Assembly (NCBI GenBank): GCA_963781705.1
Contig: CAWAGP010000001.1
Span: 496,001-560,000 of the forward strand
DNA from: JALYGJ01 sp963781705
Lineage (GTDB): Bacteria; Chloroflexota; Limnocylindria; Limnocylindrales; CSP1-4
Direction of reading: 5' to 3'
Length of the DNA: 64,000 bases
Shown here: piece by piece, positions 50,337-58,957 of the stretch
How positions within the stretch are numbered: the first letter of the stretch is position 1
Layout of the letters: the number at the start of each line of letters is the position of its first letter
Position numbers and translations under genes: made by a program
Notes under the pieces: model-generated
What the model was told of the DNA's origin: nothing
The model's input: the letters and a program-made list of their open reading frames with translations, nothing else
Database searches by the model: none

Positions 50337-51029
50337 TCAGGGGAGCGCGGTCAGGATCTTGGCAGCCTCGTCGTCGGTGACGCTGTCGAAGAAGACGACC
50401 GTGTCGCCACTGGCGTAGGCGTAGCTCTTGTTGCCGTCCGAATCGGTCCACACAAGCACGTTCTTGCCGCCGATGTTGGCCGAGCTCGAAGTGCCCGTGA
50501 CGCCGCTGGTGCTGCCACTCAGGGCGGCCAGCGAGGCAATGTACTGGACCAGGCCGTTGGCGTCGGCGTTGGGCGTCCGGAAGGCAGTCAAGTCGACCGA
50601 GTCACCGTCGACCGTCGCCGTGGCGTCGCCAAAGCTCATTTCGGCAAGGTTGAAGCCCGAGCCGAGTGCGGTGTTCTCCTGGTCAACCACCGTCTGGCCG
50701 CCGAAAGCGCACAGCATGTCGACGAAGCGCTCGGACGTCACGTCGGTCACCGGCTGGCCATCGATCGTGGCCGGGAAGTGCGCCTCCAGCGTCGGATCGG
50801 GCGGGAAGCTGGGCGGAACGGGATTGCTGATGCTGAACGTCGGGATCGACGCGCATTCGGTGCCCGTTGCACCGCCGGGCGCCTGCGTTGCCCCGCCGGG
50901 CGCCTGGGTTGCCCCGCCGGGCGCCTGCGTTCCCCCGCCGGGCCCTTCGGTGGCCGCGGGCGATGAGCTGCAGCCGACCAGCACCATCAGAAGAGCAGTC
51001 GCCCCAACGGCGAACAATGAACGTCGCAC
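50337..51029 (-). CDS. Lipoprotein with GGATQAP tandem repeats, unknown
   Basis: 230 residues. The signal peptide has lipobox LVGC (Cys20). Residues about 30-55 are three to four copies of a seven-residue unit (GGATQAP), encoded by a 21-bp DNA repeat at about 50872-50941. The rest is a Thr/Ser/Asp-rich domain with no match I recognise; the two Cys at ECASIP and LCAFGG may pair. GTG 51029 is preceded by GGAGGTGAGG. Anchored outside the cytoplasmic membrane. Confidence 0.75.
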   Translation of the reverse strand: MRRSLFAVGATALLMVLVGCSSSPAATEGPGGGTQAPGGATQAPGGATQAPGGATGTECASIPTFSISNPVPPSFPPDPTLEAHFPATIDGQPVTDVTSERFVDMLCAFGGQTVVDQENTALGSGFNLAEMSFGDATATVDGDSVDLTAFRTPNADANGLVQYIASLAALSGSTSGVTGTSSSANIGGKNVLVWTDSDGNKSYAYASGDTVVFFDSVTDDEAAKILTALP

Positions 51030-51188
51030 TGTTCCTCACCTCCAGACACGGCATTCGTTGGATCTCACGCGCACCCCAACGTCCACGATCGGCCAGATCG
51101 CAGTAGCCGATGCTAGCGCCGATGGGCGCGGCGTGTGATTCCGCAAAGCTGCGCATCGGCGCCCGAACGCAACGCTAGATTCGCCTAC

Positions 51189-51650
51189 ATGAGTGGTGCG
51201 GATCGGGCCGACTCCGTGCAAGCCAGGCTCGCGCGGCAATTCGACAACCTCGAATTGCGCGCGATCAAGCGACTATGGGTGCGGCATTCGATCGCCGAGG
51301 ACGCGCGCGACATCGATGGCCTGCTGGCCACCCTCGCGCCCGACTGCCTGTACGAAATCGTCTCCACCGGACAACGCTGGACGGGGTTCGACGGAGTGCG
51401 CCGTTTCTACAGCGAGCTCTTCGCCGCCTTCCCCGACAACCGCTTCGCGTTGCGCGACATCGTCGTCGGGCCGCAGGGTGTCTTCGAGGCGGCGCGCCTG
51501 ACCGGCACCAACAGCGGGCCGTGGGCCGGCGTGGCGCCGTCGGGCCTGCCGGTCGACCTCGAGGTGCTCATCCTCTTCCCCTGGGGCCGCGCCACGCAGC
51601 GCTTCCTGGGTGAGCGCATCTGGTTGGACCGCGGCTCGTTCAGCCGCTGA
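51189..51650 (+). CDS. SnoaL/NTF2-like domain protein
   Basis: 153 residues of the NTF2-like alpha+beta barrel: RLWVRHSIAEDARDIDGLLATLAPDCLYEI, GFDGVRRFYSELFAAFPDNRFALRDIVVG, then strands ending GERIWLDRGSF. These act as polyketide cyclases, ketosteroid isomerase-like enzymes or binding proteins; function is open. ATG 51189. It converges with the aminotransferase gene and overlaps its end by 11 bases. Confidence 0.8.
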   Translation: MSGADRADSVQARLARQFDNLELRAIKRLWVRHSIAEDARDIDGLLATLAPDCLYEIVSTGQRWTGFDGVRRFYSELFAAFPDNRFALRDIVVGPQGVFEAARLTGTNSGPWAGVAPSGLPVDLEVLILFPWGRATQRFLGERIWLDRGSFSR

Positions 51651-52860
51651 GCGCCGCCGCCAGCTTTTCGTAGTCGGCCACGTCGTTATAGAGCTGCGCC
51701 GACACCCGGATGATGCGATGCGGCGGACGTCCGCCGCCCGGCGTGGGCGGCCAGCTGTAGATGGGCACCTCGATGGCGGCATCGCGCACGAGCCGGTCAT
51801 GCAGCGGATCAGCGGGGCCGGTGGCTTCAGCTGGTTCGTCCGGCGCCCGCGGAGCTGGGCGGGGCTCGAGTTCGGGGTGCAGCTCGATGGCCGCGATCGA
51901 ACCGATCATCTCGTCCGGAGCGACGGGCAACGTGCCGGTTGCGTCGGCGACGATCCGTCGGCCGACCAGCGCCAGCGCATGGTTGGCGTGCATGACGCCC
52001 GGCCACCCGTCGGGCAGCAGGCGGCCGACGAAATCGAGCGCCGGCCCGATGCACAGGTACGGACTGGGATCGATCGTGCCCAGCCAGTCGAATTCGAGCC
52101 GAAACAGCGATACGCCGTTGCGCGACGCGTTCGCGCCGTGCGAGATGACCAGCGGCCGTATGCCCGCCTGACGGTCGCGGCGGACGTGCAGGAAGCCGGC
52201 ACCCTTGGGCGCGCACAGCCACTTGTGCGCGTTGCCGGCGTAGTACGCGGCGCCCAGCGCGTGGATCGCAAACGGGAGCATGCCCGGCGCGTGGGCACCG
52301 TCGACGAGCGTGTCGACGCCACGCTCGCTGAGCGCGGCCACGATCTCGGCGATGGGCAGCACCAGCGCCGTCGCGCTCGTAACGTGGCTGATGACGGCCA
52401 GTTTGGTGCGCGGCGTCACGCGTTCGAGCAGCGCGTCGACTATCGCGCCCGGGTCGTCGATCGGAAACGGCAAGGGCACCTCGACCGCGGTCGCACCGGT
52501 CCGTGCGGCGACGAAGCGGATCGCGTTAAGGCACGCGTTGTATTCGTGGTCCGTGGTCAGGACCTCGTCACCAGGGCGAAACTCCAGCGAGCGCAGGACG
52601 GTGTTGACGCCGGTCGTCGCGTTGGGCAGGAAGGCCAGGTCCTGCTGCTCGGCGCCCAGAAACTCGGCCAGCTGGCTGCGTGCTGCCTCCCAGCGCGGCT
52701 CGAGCTCGGCGTCGAGGAAGTGCACCGGTTCGCGCTCGAGGCGAGCGCGCAATTCCGACTGCGCCGCCAGAACGGGTAGCGGGCACGCTCCGAAGGCACC
52801 GTGGTTGAGATAGGTGATCGCCGGATCGAGCGCCCAGTAGCGCGCCAGGTTGCTGTTCAC
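51640..52860 (-). CDS. Class V aminotransferase-fold PLP enzyme (isopenicillin N epimerase-like)
   Basis: 406 residues. N-terminal ITYLNHGAFGACPLPV, PNATTGVNTVLRSLEFRPGDEVLTTDHEYNA, LVDGAHAPGMLPFAIHALGAAYYAGNAHKWLCAPKGAGFLHV with the PLP lysine in HKW. The H-E-Y-N-A and GNxHKW motifs are those of isopenicillin N epimerase and ergothioneine/cysteine desulfurase-like enzymes, not NifS/SufS. The reaction is unknown. GTG 52860 starts six bases after the lectin-like gene stop on the same strand, so the two may share a transcript. Confidence 0.87.
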   Translation of the reverse strand: MNSNLARYWALDPAITYLNHGAFGACPLPVLAAQSELRARLEREPVHFLDAELEPRWEAARSQLAEFLGAEQQDLAFLPNATTGVNTVLRSLEFRPGDEVLTTDHEYNACLNAIRFVAARTGATAVEVPLPFPIDDPGAIVDALLERVTPRTKLAVISHVTSATALVLPIAEIVAALSERGVDTLVDGAHAPGMLPFAIHALGAAYYAGNAHKWLCAPKGAGFLHVRRDRQAGIRPLVISHGANASRNGVSLFRLEFDWLGTIDPSPYLCIGPALDFVGRLLPDGWPGVMHANHALALVGRRIVADATGTLPVAPDEMIGSIAAIELHPELEPRPAPRAPDEPAEATGPADPLHDRLVRDAAIEVPIYSWPPTPGGGRPPHRIIRVSAQLYNDVADYEKLAAALSG

Positions 52861-52866
52861 GGCACG

Positions 52867-53280
52867 CTAGTCGGCCATCTCGCGCCGCCACGGGACCCAG
52901 CGCATGCCGTCCCACCAGCGGTGCCACAGGAAGCCGTCGCGACCGGGGCAGAAGACGTCGATGCGATCCGCACCCGACGAGGAGCACGCCGGCTGGTCGA
53001 CCAACTCGCCGCCGAGCGACTCCCAGGGGTGCCAGCTCTCGCCGTCCCAGTAACGATCCCAGAGCTGGCCGTCATCGAATACGGCGAACACCTCCATCTC
53101 GTCCGGTGCCCACGCCGTGACTGTCGGGCCCGAGGCCAGCCGGCCACCCAGCGCCTCGTCCTCCGACCAATCGTCGCCGTCGAACGAGCGGTGCCAGAGA
53201 TCGCCGCGGTTGCCGACCCAGAACAGGTCGATTCGATTTGAGCCCCACGAAACCGCCGCCAGCCCATCCACGGCCGGCAT
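52867..53280 (-). CDS. Three-blade lectin-like beta-propeller protein (PLL-type repeats)
   Basis: 137 residues made of three about 45-residue repeats, each with R/E-I/M-D/E-V/L-F, then G-x-L-W-x-R, then W/F-D-G-x-x-W, and in the first two L-G-G. This pattern is that of PLL/fucose-lectin-like seven-bladed propellers, but only three blades are present, so the protein must oligomerise or be part of a larger unit. No signal peptide. The ATG at 53278-53280 shares one base with the likely TTG start of the divergent channel-like gene. Sugar-binding is inferred only. Confidence 0.65.
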   Translation of the reverse strand: MPAVDGLAAVSWGSNRIDLFWVGNRGDLWHRSFDGDDWSEDEALGGRLASGPTVTAWAPDEMEVFAVFDDGQLWDRYWDGESWHPWESLGGELVDQPACSSSGADRIDVFCPGRDGFLWHRWWDGMRWVPWRREMAD

Positions 53281-55211
53281 TGTCGCCTAAACTCACCGAC
53301 CTGAAGAACCGTCACCCCCTGTCCGCCCGCCTGCGCTACGCCTTCGACAACTTCATGTCGAAGGGCACCATCGCGCTGATCGGTGGCCTGTTCGCGCTGT
53401 CGGTGCTGGTCATCGTCGCCATCTCGGTCGTGGTCACCGTCTCGGGCACGCTGCGCGACAACTCCGAGACGCAGGGCCTCGACTTCCTGCAGGTCATGTG
53501 GCGCAGCCTGCTGCGCACGCTCGATCCGGGAACGATGGGCGGCGACGTCGGCAGCGTCCCGTTCCTGTTCGCCATGCTGGCCGTGACGCTGGGCGGCATC
53601 TTCATCATCAGCACGCTGATCGGCGTCCTGAGCAGCGGCATCGAGGGCAAACTGGCCGACCTGCGCAAGGGCCGCTCGCAGGCGCTCGAGAGCGGCCACA
53701 CGGTAGTCCTCGGCTGGTCGGCCCAAGTCTTCGACATCGTCGCCGAGATCGTCGAGGCGAACTCGAACAAACGCGGCCAGGCGATCGTGATCCTGGCCGA
53801 CCGGGACAAGGTCGAGATGGAGGACGACCTCCGCGCACGCATCCCGGACACGCGCACGACGCGCATCGTGTGCCGCAGCGGCGATCCGATCGACCTGGAC
53901 GACCTGGCCATCACCAGCCTGCACGCGGCGCGCGCGATCATCGTCCTCGCGCCGGAGAACGACGAGCCGGACACGGACGTGATCAAGACGCTGCTCGCCA
54001 TCACCAACGATCCGGCCCGGCGGCCGACGGCGTACCGCGTGGTGGCCGAGATCCGCGATGAGCACAACCTCGACGTCGCCCGACTGGCCAGCCGGGGAGA
54101 GGCGCAACTGGTCCTCGGCCGCGACCTGATCGGCCGCATCGCCGCCCAGACCTGCCGCCAGCCGGGCCTGTCCGTGGTGTACATGGAGCTGCTCGACTTC
54201 GCCGGCGACGAGATCTATTTCTACGCCGACCCAGCACTCGTCGGACGCACCTTCGGCAATGCGTTGCTGGAGTTTCGTGACTCGAGCCTGATCGGCGTCG
54301 CGCCCGCCGCCGGCAAACCCGTGCTCAACCCGCCCATGGAACGCGTCATCACCGGCGACGACCGGCTCATTTTCGTGGCCGAGGACGACGACACCGTGGT
54401 GCGCGCCGAACGGCCGGCCGGCACTCCCCACGCCGACCAGATCAAGCAACGCGAACACGCACCGGCCCGTCCCGAACGAACGCTCGTACTCGGCTGGAAT
54501 TCACGTACGGCGTTCGTGCTGACCGAACTGGACCGCTACGCGGCGCCGGGATCGACGCTGACGGTGGTCGCCGACGGCGCCGGCGTGGCCGACCAGGCCA
54601 ACGCCGTCGAGGCACGCCTGCACCGGCTGCGCATGACCTACCGCGCCGGCGATAGCACCGACCGGCAGGTACTCGAAGAAGTGGTCGCCGAGGGCTACGA
54701 CCACGTCGTGGTCATGTCATACGCCGACCTGCTCGATGAGCAGCGGGCCGACGCGCGCACGCTGGTGACGCTGCTGCATCTGCGCGACATCGAGGCCCGC
54801 CAGGGCGAGAGCTTCACCATCGTCAGCGAGATGCTCGACCTGCGCAATCGGGCGCTGGCACAGGTGACCCGGGCCGACGACTTCATCGTCAGCGGCAAGC
54901 TGGTCAGCCTCATGATGTCGCAGCTGGCCGAGAACCCGGGGTTGCGCGGCGTATTCGATGACCTGTTCGACGAGGCCGGCTCGGAGGTCTACCTGAAGCC
55001 GGCGGGCGACTACGTCAGCCTTGGTCAACCGGTCGACTTCTATACCGTCGTTGAGTCGGCGCGCCGGCGCGGCGAGGTGGCCTTCGGCTACCGGCTGCTG
55101 GCCCTCGCCGACGATCAGGCGCAGGCCTATGGCGTGGTCATCAACCCCGACAAGGACAAGGCGATCACCTTCGCCGAGACCGACCGGGTGATCGTGCTGG
55201 CCGAGAACTGA
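53280..55211 (+). CDS. CASTOR/POLLUX-like ion channel protein with two RCK domains
   Basis: About 643 residues. Two N-terminal membrane helices (IALIGGLFALSVLVIVAISVVV and FLFAMLAVTLGGIFIISTLIGVL) flank a pore-like segment around WRSLLRTLDPGT. Two RCK/TrkA-N-type domains follow, beginning HTVVLGWSAQVFDIVAEIVE and RTLVLGWNSRTAFVLTELDR, each with a C-terminal part. This is the layout of CASTOR/POLLUX and related regulated K+ or Ca2+ channels. The start is uncertain; TTG 53280 is the first good start and overlaps the divergent lectin ATG. Confidence 0.87.
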   Translation: MSPKLTDLKNRHPLSARLRYAFDNFMSKGTIALIGGLFALSVLVIVAISVVVTVSGTLRDNSETQGLDFLQVMWRSLLRTLDPGTMGGDVGSVPFLFAMLAVTLGGIFIISTLIGVLSSGIEGKLADLRKGRSQALESGHTVVLGWSAQVFDIVAEIVEANSNKRGQAIVILADRDKVEMEDDLRARIPDTRTTRIVCRSGDPIDLDDLAITSLHAARAIIVLAPENDEPDTDVIKTLLAITNDPARRPTAYRVVAEIRDEHNLDVARLASRGEAQLVLGRDLIGRIAAQTCRQPGLSVVYMELLDFAGDEIYFYADPALVGRTFGNALLEFRDSSLIGVAPAAGKPVLNPPMERVITGDDRLIFVAEDDDTVVRAERPAGTPHADQIKQREHAPARPERTLVLGWNSRTAFVLTELDRYAAPGSTLTVVADGAGVADQANAVEARLHRLRMTYRAGDSTDRQVLEEVVAEGYDHVVVMSYADLLDEQRADARTLVTLLHLRDIEARQGESFTIVSEMLDLRNRALAQVTRADDFIVSGKLVSLMMSQLAENPGLRGVFDDLFDEAGSEVYLKPAGDYVSLGQPVDFYTVVESARRRGEVAFGYRLLALADDQAQAYGVVINPDKDKAITFAETDRVIVLAEN

Positions 55212-55241
55212 CCATGCGTGCCAGGCCCGGCAGCCGAGCGG

Positions 55242-56660
55242 TCAGGGCCCACCGACCAGTTGCACCGAAACGGTGATGCCGGTCGTCTGCGGCGAAGCCT
55301 GCTGGAAGGCGACCAGCAGTCCGTCGGACTGCCGGTAGGTTGATTGGGTTGAGGTGCCCGGCACCTCGTCATCGACGACCACGACCGAGTTGCCCGATTG
55401 ATCCGGACCGACGTAGCCGACCTTGATCTGCTCACCCGTCGCCGGGTCCTGATCGAGCACCTGGTCGGCGCTCATGCCCGCCAGCGCGCTGGGCGAGTAC
55501 CAGTAATTGCCGGTCGCCCCGGTCACCGTCTGGAGCTGGGTGTCGATGGCCAGGGCGGGCACCTGTGTCCGGCCACTCACGCTGGCCCAGTTCGCGCCAC
55601 CGGCAGTGATGGTCGCCGTGATCTGCACCGGATAGGTCAGGTTGCCGCTGCTGGGATCAACCGGATTGACCCAGTTGTAGGAGCCGCTATATGTCAGCTG
55701 GACGGTCCCGTTGACCCACGCCGGGTTGGCGTCACCAACGCCGGGTAACGTCAGCTGGCGCGCGTCTACGAAGCGGGCCATGGTCAGTTGACTGTTGCCG
55801 ACGGGTGGGTTCTGACCCGACGCCGCGAACGGCGACGTCACGCCGGCAGTGCTGGTGTTGGCCGACAGCAGCACGCCGGTGGCCAGGTCGTATGTGTACG
55901 AGGACGAGTCGCCGCCGCCCAGGCCGTTGACGAAGCTCAGCGCATCGAACGTGGTGCCGTTGAGCTGGTAGGGACCGTGCAGCACAGTGAGCCCGGCGGC
56001 ACTGCCGCCTGCATACTGCGCCAGCAGCGCAGGACTGGCCCACGCGCCATCAACGAGGGAGCCGTCGACCTCCTGGCCGCCGGCCGGCGTGAGCAGCAGG
56101 TCGCTCACCGATCCGTCGGCCGAATGCGAACGATCGAACGTGTACAGGTTGGACGCCAGGACGACGTTGTTGCCCTCGACGGCGAGGACGTCGATCTGCG
56201 ACAGGCCGTCACCGCTGGCAGTTGGCTGATCCTGGGGCGGCTCACCGTTCGGCCCCGCCTCATCGGTCCGCCGGTAATGCTTGCCCGTGGCCGGATCGAC
56301 CCACTGTCCATTGGGGTCCTCCACCCACGCGAACCGGCTGTTGGCGATCGACGCCGCGGCCGCGTACCACGTCAGCCTGGTGCCCGGGCCGATCCACGAT
56401 GGCACGCCCACGACACCCTGGTTGCCGGCGCCGCCGCCGGGATTGACCGGCCCGGTTCCGGGGTTACCCGGCCCACCGCCCGGATTGGCAGCGACGGGCG
56501 GCGTCGCCACGCCCGGCGCGCCGGCCGGCAACGACGGTGCGCCGTAGGCCGGGGTCTCGCCGGGATTGATCGGGCTGACGCTGACGCAACCAGCAACAAG
56601 CAAGCCGGCAGCCAACAGGGCGCCGAGCGAGGTGCGGCGCTGGCTCGCCACGTGGGCCAT
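55242..56660 (-). CDS. Large lipoprotein with Gly/Pro linker, unknown
   Basis: 472 residues. Lipobox LVAGC (Cys25), then a Pro/Gly/Asn-rich linker to about 85 (PGGGPGNPGTGPVNPGGG). The rest is a beta-rich extracytoplasmic region with many Ser/Thr/Asn (TYDLATGVLLSANTSTAG, VQLTYSGSYNWVNP). No known domain is seen. ATG 56660 follows GGAGAGAG. Convergent with the channel gene, 30 bases between. Confidence 0.75.
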   Translation of the reverse strand: MAHVASQRRTSLGALLAAGLLVAGCVSVSPINPGETPAYGAPSLPAGAPGVATPPVAANPGGGPGNPGTGPVNPGGGAGNQGVVGVPSWIGPGTRLTWYAAAASIANSRFAWVEDPNGQWVDPATGKHYRRTDEAGPNGEPPQDQPTASGDGLSQIDVLAVEGNNVVLASNLYTFDRSHSADGSVSDLLLTPAGGQEVDGSLVDGAWASPALLAQYAGGSAAGLTVLHGPYQLNGTTFDALSFVNGLGGGDSSSYTYDLATGVLLSANTSTAGVTSPFAASGQNPPVGNSQLTMARFVDARQLTLPGVGDANPAWVNGTVQLTYSGSYNWVNPVDPSSGNLTYPVQITATITAGGANWASVSGRTQVPALAIDTQLQTVTGATGNYWYSPSALAGMSADQVLDQDPATGEQIKVGYVGPDQSGNSVVVVDDEVPGTSTQSTYRQSDGLLVAFQQASPQTTGITVSVQLVGGP

Positions 56661-56762
56661 CTCTCTCCGTGTCTGGTACAGGCTCGCATTGTCGCAAACC
56701 GCGGCAACCGATCTAGGGGCCGACGCTTCGCTGGGCGCGTTCGGCGTTCGACTGACGTCTCG

Positions 56763-57416
56763 TCAGGCGTGCGCTGCCGGGGTACGGCGGGAGAGCCACA
56801 ACTGGCCGAAATAGACCGCCGTCCAGACCAGCTGGGCGAGGATCGGCGCGATAAACGCGATCGGCACCGACAGCGCGAAGACCACCGGCGGTATCAACAG
56901 GCGCAGCTGGAGGAAACGCGCGTAGTGGTGGTCGACCGCAGGCGACAGCAGACCGCGCCTGATGGCGTAGGTCCACATGCCCGCGACCGAAAAGCCGATG
57001 GCGGCCAGGCCGACGGCGTACAGCGCGGTCGGCAGCGGCACATTGCCACTTGCCCCCAGGACCGACGTCAAGAACGGCATCTGGACGACGAAGAACAGGA
57101 ACAACAGGTTGGCGGCCAGCAGACCGTTGGTCCAGCGGACGATGAAGCGGAACATCCGATGGTGGGCGAACCAGTAGATGCCGATCACCGCGAAGCCCAG
57201 GGCGAAGGCGAAGTAGCGCGGCGCCAGGTCGGCCAGCAGTTGGAGAAAGCGCGCGTCGTTCATGTTGCTCACGTCGGGCAGGCGCAGGTCAAACGCGAGC
57301 AGGGTGATGGCGATCGCCATCACCGCATCGCTGAAGAAGACGACGCGATCGAGAGCCGTGGCGCCGGCCTCGATCAGGTCATCTGTCGCAGCGGGTGAGG
57401 CCCCCTCGGTCGCCAC
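56763..57416 (-). CDS. TMEM175-type potassium channel (DUF1211)
   Basis: About 217 residues with six hydrophobic segments and the TMEM175 signature ALDRVVFFSDAVMAIAITLLAFDL (the FSD motif). Bacterial members are K+-conductive tetramers with six helices per subunit. GTG 57416 gives a start 26 bases after the upstream gene's stop; a longer start overlapping it is unlikely. It continues the direction of the hydrogenase operon and may be read with it. Confidence 0.85.
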   Translation of the reverse strand: MATEGASPAATDDLIEAGATALDRVVFFSDAVMAIAITLLAFDLRLPDVSNMNDARFLQLLADLAPRYFAFALGFAVIGIYWFAHHRMFRFIVRWTNGLLAANLLFLFFVVQMPFLTSVLGASGNVPLPTALYAVGLAAIGFSVAGMWTYAIRRGLLSPAVDHHYARFLQLRLLIPPVVFALSVPIAFIAPILAQLVWTAVYFGQLWLSRRTPAAHA

Positions 57417-57442
57417 GCGGCCATGGTAACCACGCACAGTCG

Positions 57443-58207
57443 TCAAACGGTCTGGTTGGCGATTTCCAGCTCGTGCTCCGTCCAGCCACGCAGGGCGGCC
57501 AGCTGACCCGCGTCGAGCACGTCACACGCCCAATCCCAGTGGATCGATACGACCTGGCCGGACTCGACCGCCTGGACGAAGCCCAGCCCATCGCGGAAGC
57601 CCGTCACACGCTCGACGCGCGGCGGTGCGAGGGCGAGCTTGCCGCCGACCATGGCCAGCGGCACGACCGAGACGACCAGCTGATCGCCGTCGCGTTCCAT
57701 CACGCGGCCCCAGCGGATCCGGCACGAATCCATGACCTTCAATGCGTTGTCGGTGTTGCCGCTGCGCAGCAGGCCCAGTCGCGGGAAGACGTCGAGCACG
57801 TGGAAGGCGTGCATCGGCAACCCACCGACATTGGGCTTGTCGGCCAGCCAGCGCCAGCCATCGCCGCGCAGACTGCGCCGGAATCGACTGTCGAGCGAAC
57901 GGCCGAGCAGGCCCGGCGTCACCTGGCGCAGCAGCCCGTTGCCCAGCCAGTAGGCCTCCACCACGCGCGCATCGAGCGGATCGGCGATGTCGTTTGCCTC
58001 GGCGATCAGGCGCAGGTACGGGTAGGCGCCCTCGAACTGCTCGGCCTCGTGGCGCAGCGCAGCGAGGTCGTGACCCACGGTCGCCTGGGCGAACAGCTCG
58101 GCCGAGTCGTCCGGTCCGCAGTAGCCCAGGCGATTAGGGCCGAACGCATAGCGCGCGAACAGGATCGGTCCGGCCACCGCGCCGGCGACGCTTGCCACGG
58201 CGCACAT
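57443..58207 (-). CDS. Conserved hydrogenase-linked protein, unknown
   Basis: 254 residues, mostly helical with aromatic-rich turns (ILFARYAFGPNRLGYCGPDD, YPYLRLIAEANDIADPLDARVVEAYWLGNGLL, HAFHVLDVFPRLGLL, SIHWDWACDVLDAGQLAALRGWTEHELEIANQ). I do not know its function; tentatively it belongs to a DUF found beside hydrogenase genes. ATG 58205-58207 lies one base after the TGA of the HypC-like gene, so it is translationally coupled to it. Confidence 0.65.
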   Translation of the reverse strand: MCAVASVAGAVAGPILFARYAFGPNRLGYCGPDDSAELFAQATVGHDLAALRHEAEQFEGAYPYLRLIAEANDIADPLDARVVEAYWLGNGLLRQVTPGLLGRSLDSRFRRSLRGDGWRWLADKPNVGGLPMHAFHVLDVFPRLGLLRSGNTDNALKVMDSCRIRWGRVMERDGDQLVVSVVPLAMVGGKLALAPPRVERVTGFRDGLGFVQAVESGQVVSIHWDWACDVLDAGQLAALRGWTEHELEIANQTV

Positions 58208-58208
58208 A

Positions 58209-58427
58209 TCAGCCCGCCAGTTGTGCGCGCCGCAACTCGTCGTTGATTGCCTGCGCCTCGATCGCGTCGACCCGCTCCACGATGGTGCCCAGGGCGATGC
58301 GAACCCAGTCACCGGCGGCGGCGTCGGGCAACAGCAGGGTCGAGGCGCGCCGCCGCCGGCCTTCGCTCTCGACGACGGCGATGTCGCCGTCACGGTCGAC
58401 GACCTGGGCGACGAAATCGATGCACAT
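58209..58427 (-). CDS. hypC: HypC/HupF-family hydrogenase maturation chaperone
   Basis: 72 residues beginning MCIDFVAQVVDRDGDIAVVESEG; the invariant N-terminal Met-Cys is the active residue that, after Met removal, carries the Fe(CN)2CO unit to the large subunit. LLLPDAAAGDWVRIALGTIVERVDAIEA fits the OB-like rest. Length is usual. It lies two bases after the protease gene. HypA, B, D, E and F are not in the window. Confidence 0.85.
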   Translation of the reverse strand: MCIDFVAQVVDRDGDIAVVESEGRRRRASTLLLPDAAAGDWVRIALGTIVERVDAIEAQAINDELRRAQLAG

Positions 58428-58429
58428 GA

Positions 58430-58957
58430 TCAGCGGCCTCGCGCACCAACGGGCTCGCCGCCGCGAACGTGTTCTCCGCTCAGGGCGGCATGGATCGCGT
58501 CGCTGATGGCCGCCACGAACTCCGGCAGCGCCTGCTCGACCGCGGCAGATAGGTCCGTCCCCAGGCCAAAGTCGGCGCCACCGATGCCCACGAAGGTGCC
58601 GTTCATGGGCGCCTCGGCGAACACCCGCGCGATGCCCAGCACCTGGTCAATGGGCAGCGCATGCGAGCTCCGCGGAGCGCCCGTGCGGGCTCGGTCGATC
58701 AACTCGTCGAAAGTGCGCACGACGATCTCGCCCGCGGGCACACCGGACGCGGCGTCGACCAGGACGATCGGCGCGCCGTCCGGCAGCTCGAGCAGGTGAT
58801 CGACATCCAGCTGGCCGCAGTAGCGGACCTCGACGCCGCGCCGGCCGGCTTCGCGCAGGCTGGGCAGCAGCAGTTCGATGGCACGCAGCGCGGCGCCATC
58901 ATCGACGCGATCGAGCGTTCCGCAGACCAGCAGCCAGACGACCGGCTCGTCAGCCAT
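58430..58957 (-). CDS. [NiFe]-hydrogenase maturation protease (HyaD/HycI family)
   Basis: 175 residues. VVWLLVCGTLDRVDDGAALRAIELL is the nickel-sensing N-terminus (usually GNxLxGDDGxG), followed by VLVDAASGVPAGEIV (second acidic ligand) and SSHALPIDQVLGIARVF (the His ligand). It trims the C-terminus of the large subunit after nickel insertion. The first motif is degenerate at the Gly-Asn but keeps both Asp. The ATG overlaps the end of the large-subunit gene by eight bases. Confidence 0.85.
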   Translation of the reverse strand: MADEPVVWLLVCGTLDRVDDGAALRAIELLLPSLREAGRRGVEVRYCGQLDVDHLLELPDGAPIVLVDAASGVPAGEIVVRTFDELIDRARTGAPRSSHALPIDQVLGIARVFAEAPMNGTFVGIGGADFGLGTDLSAAVEQALPEFVAAISDAIHAALSGEHVRGGEPVGARGR

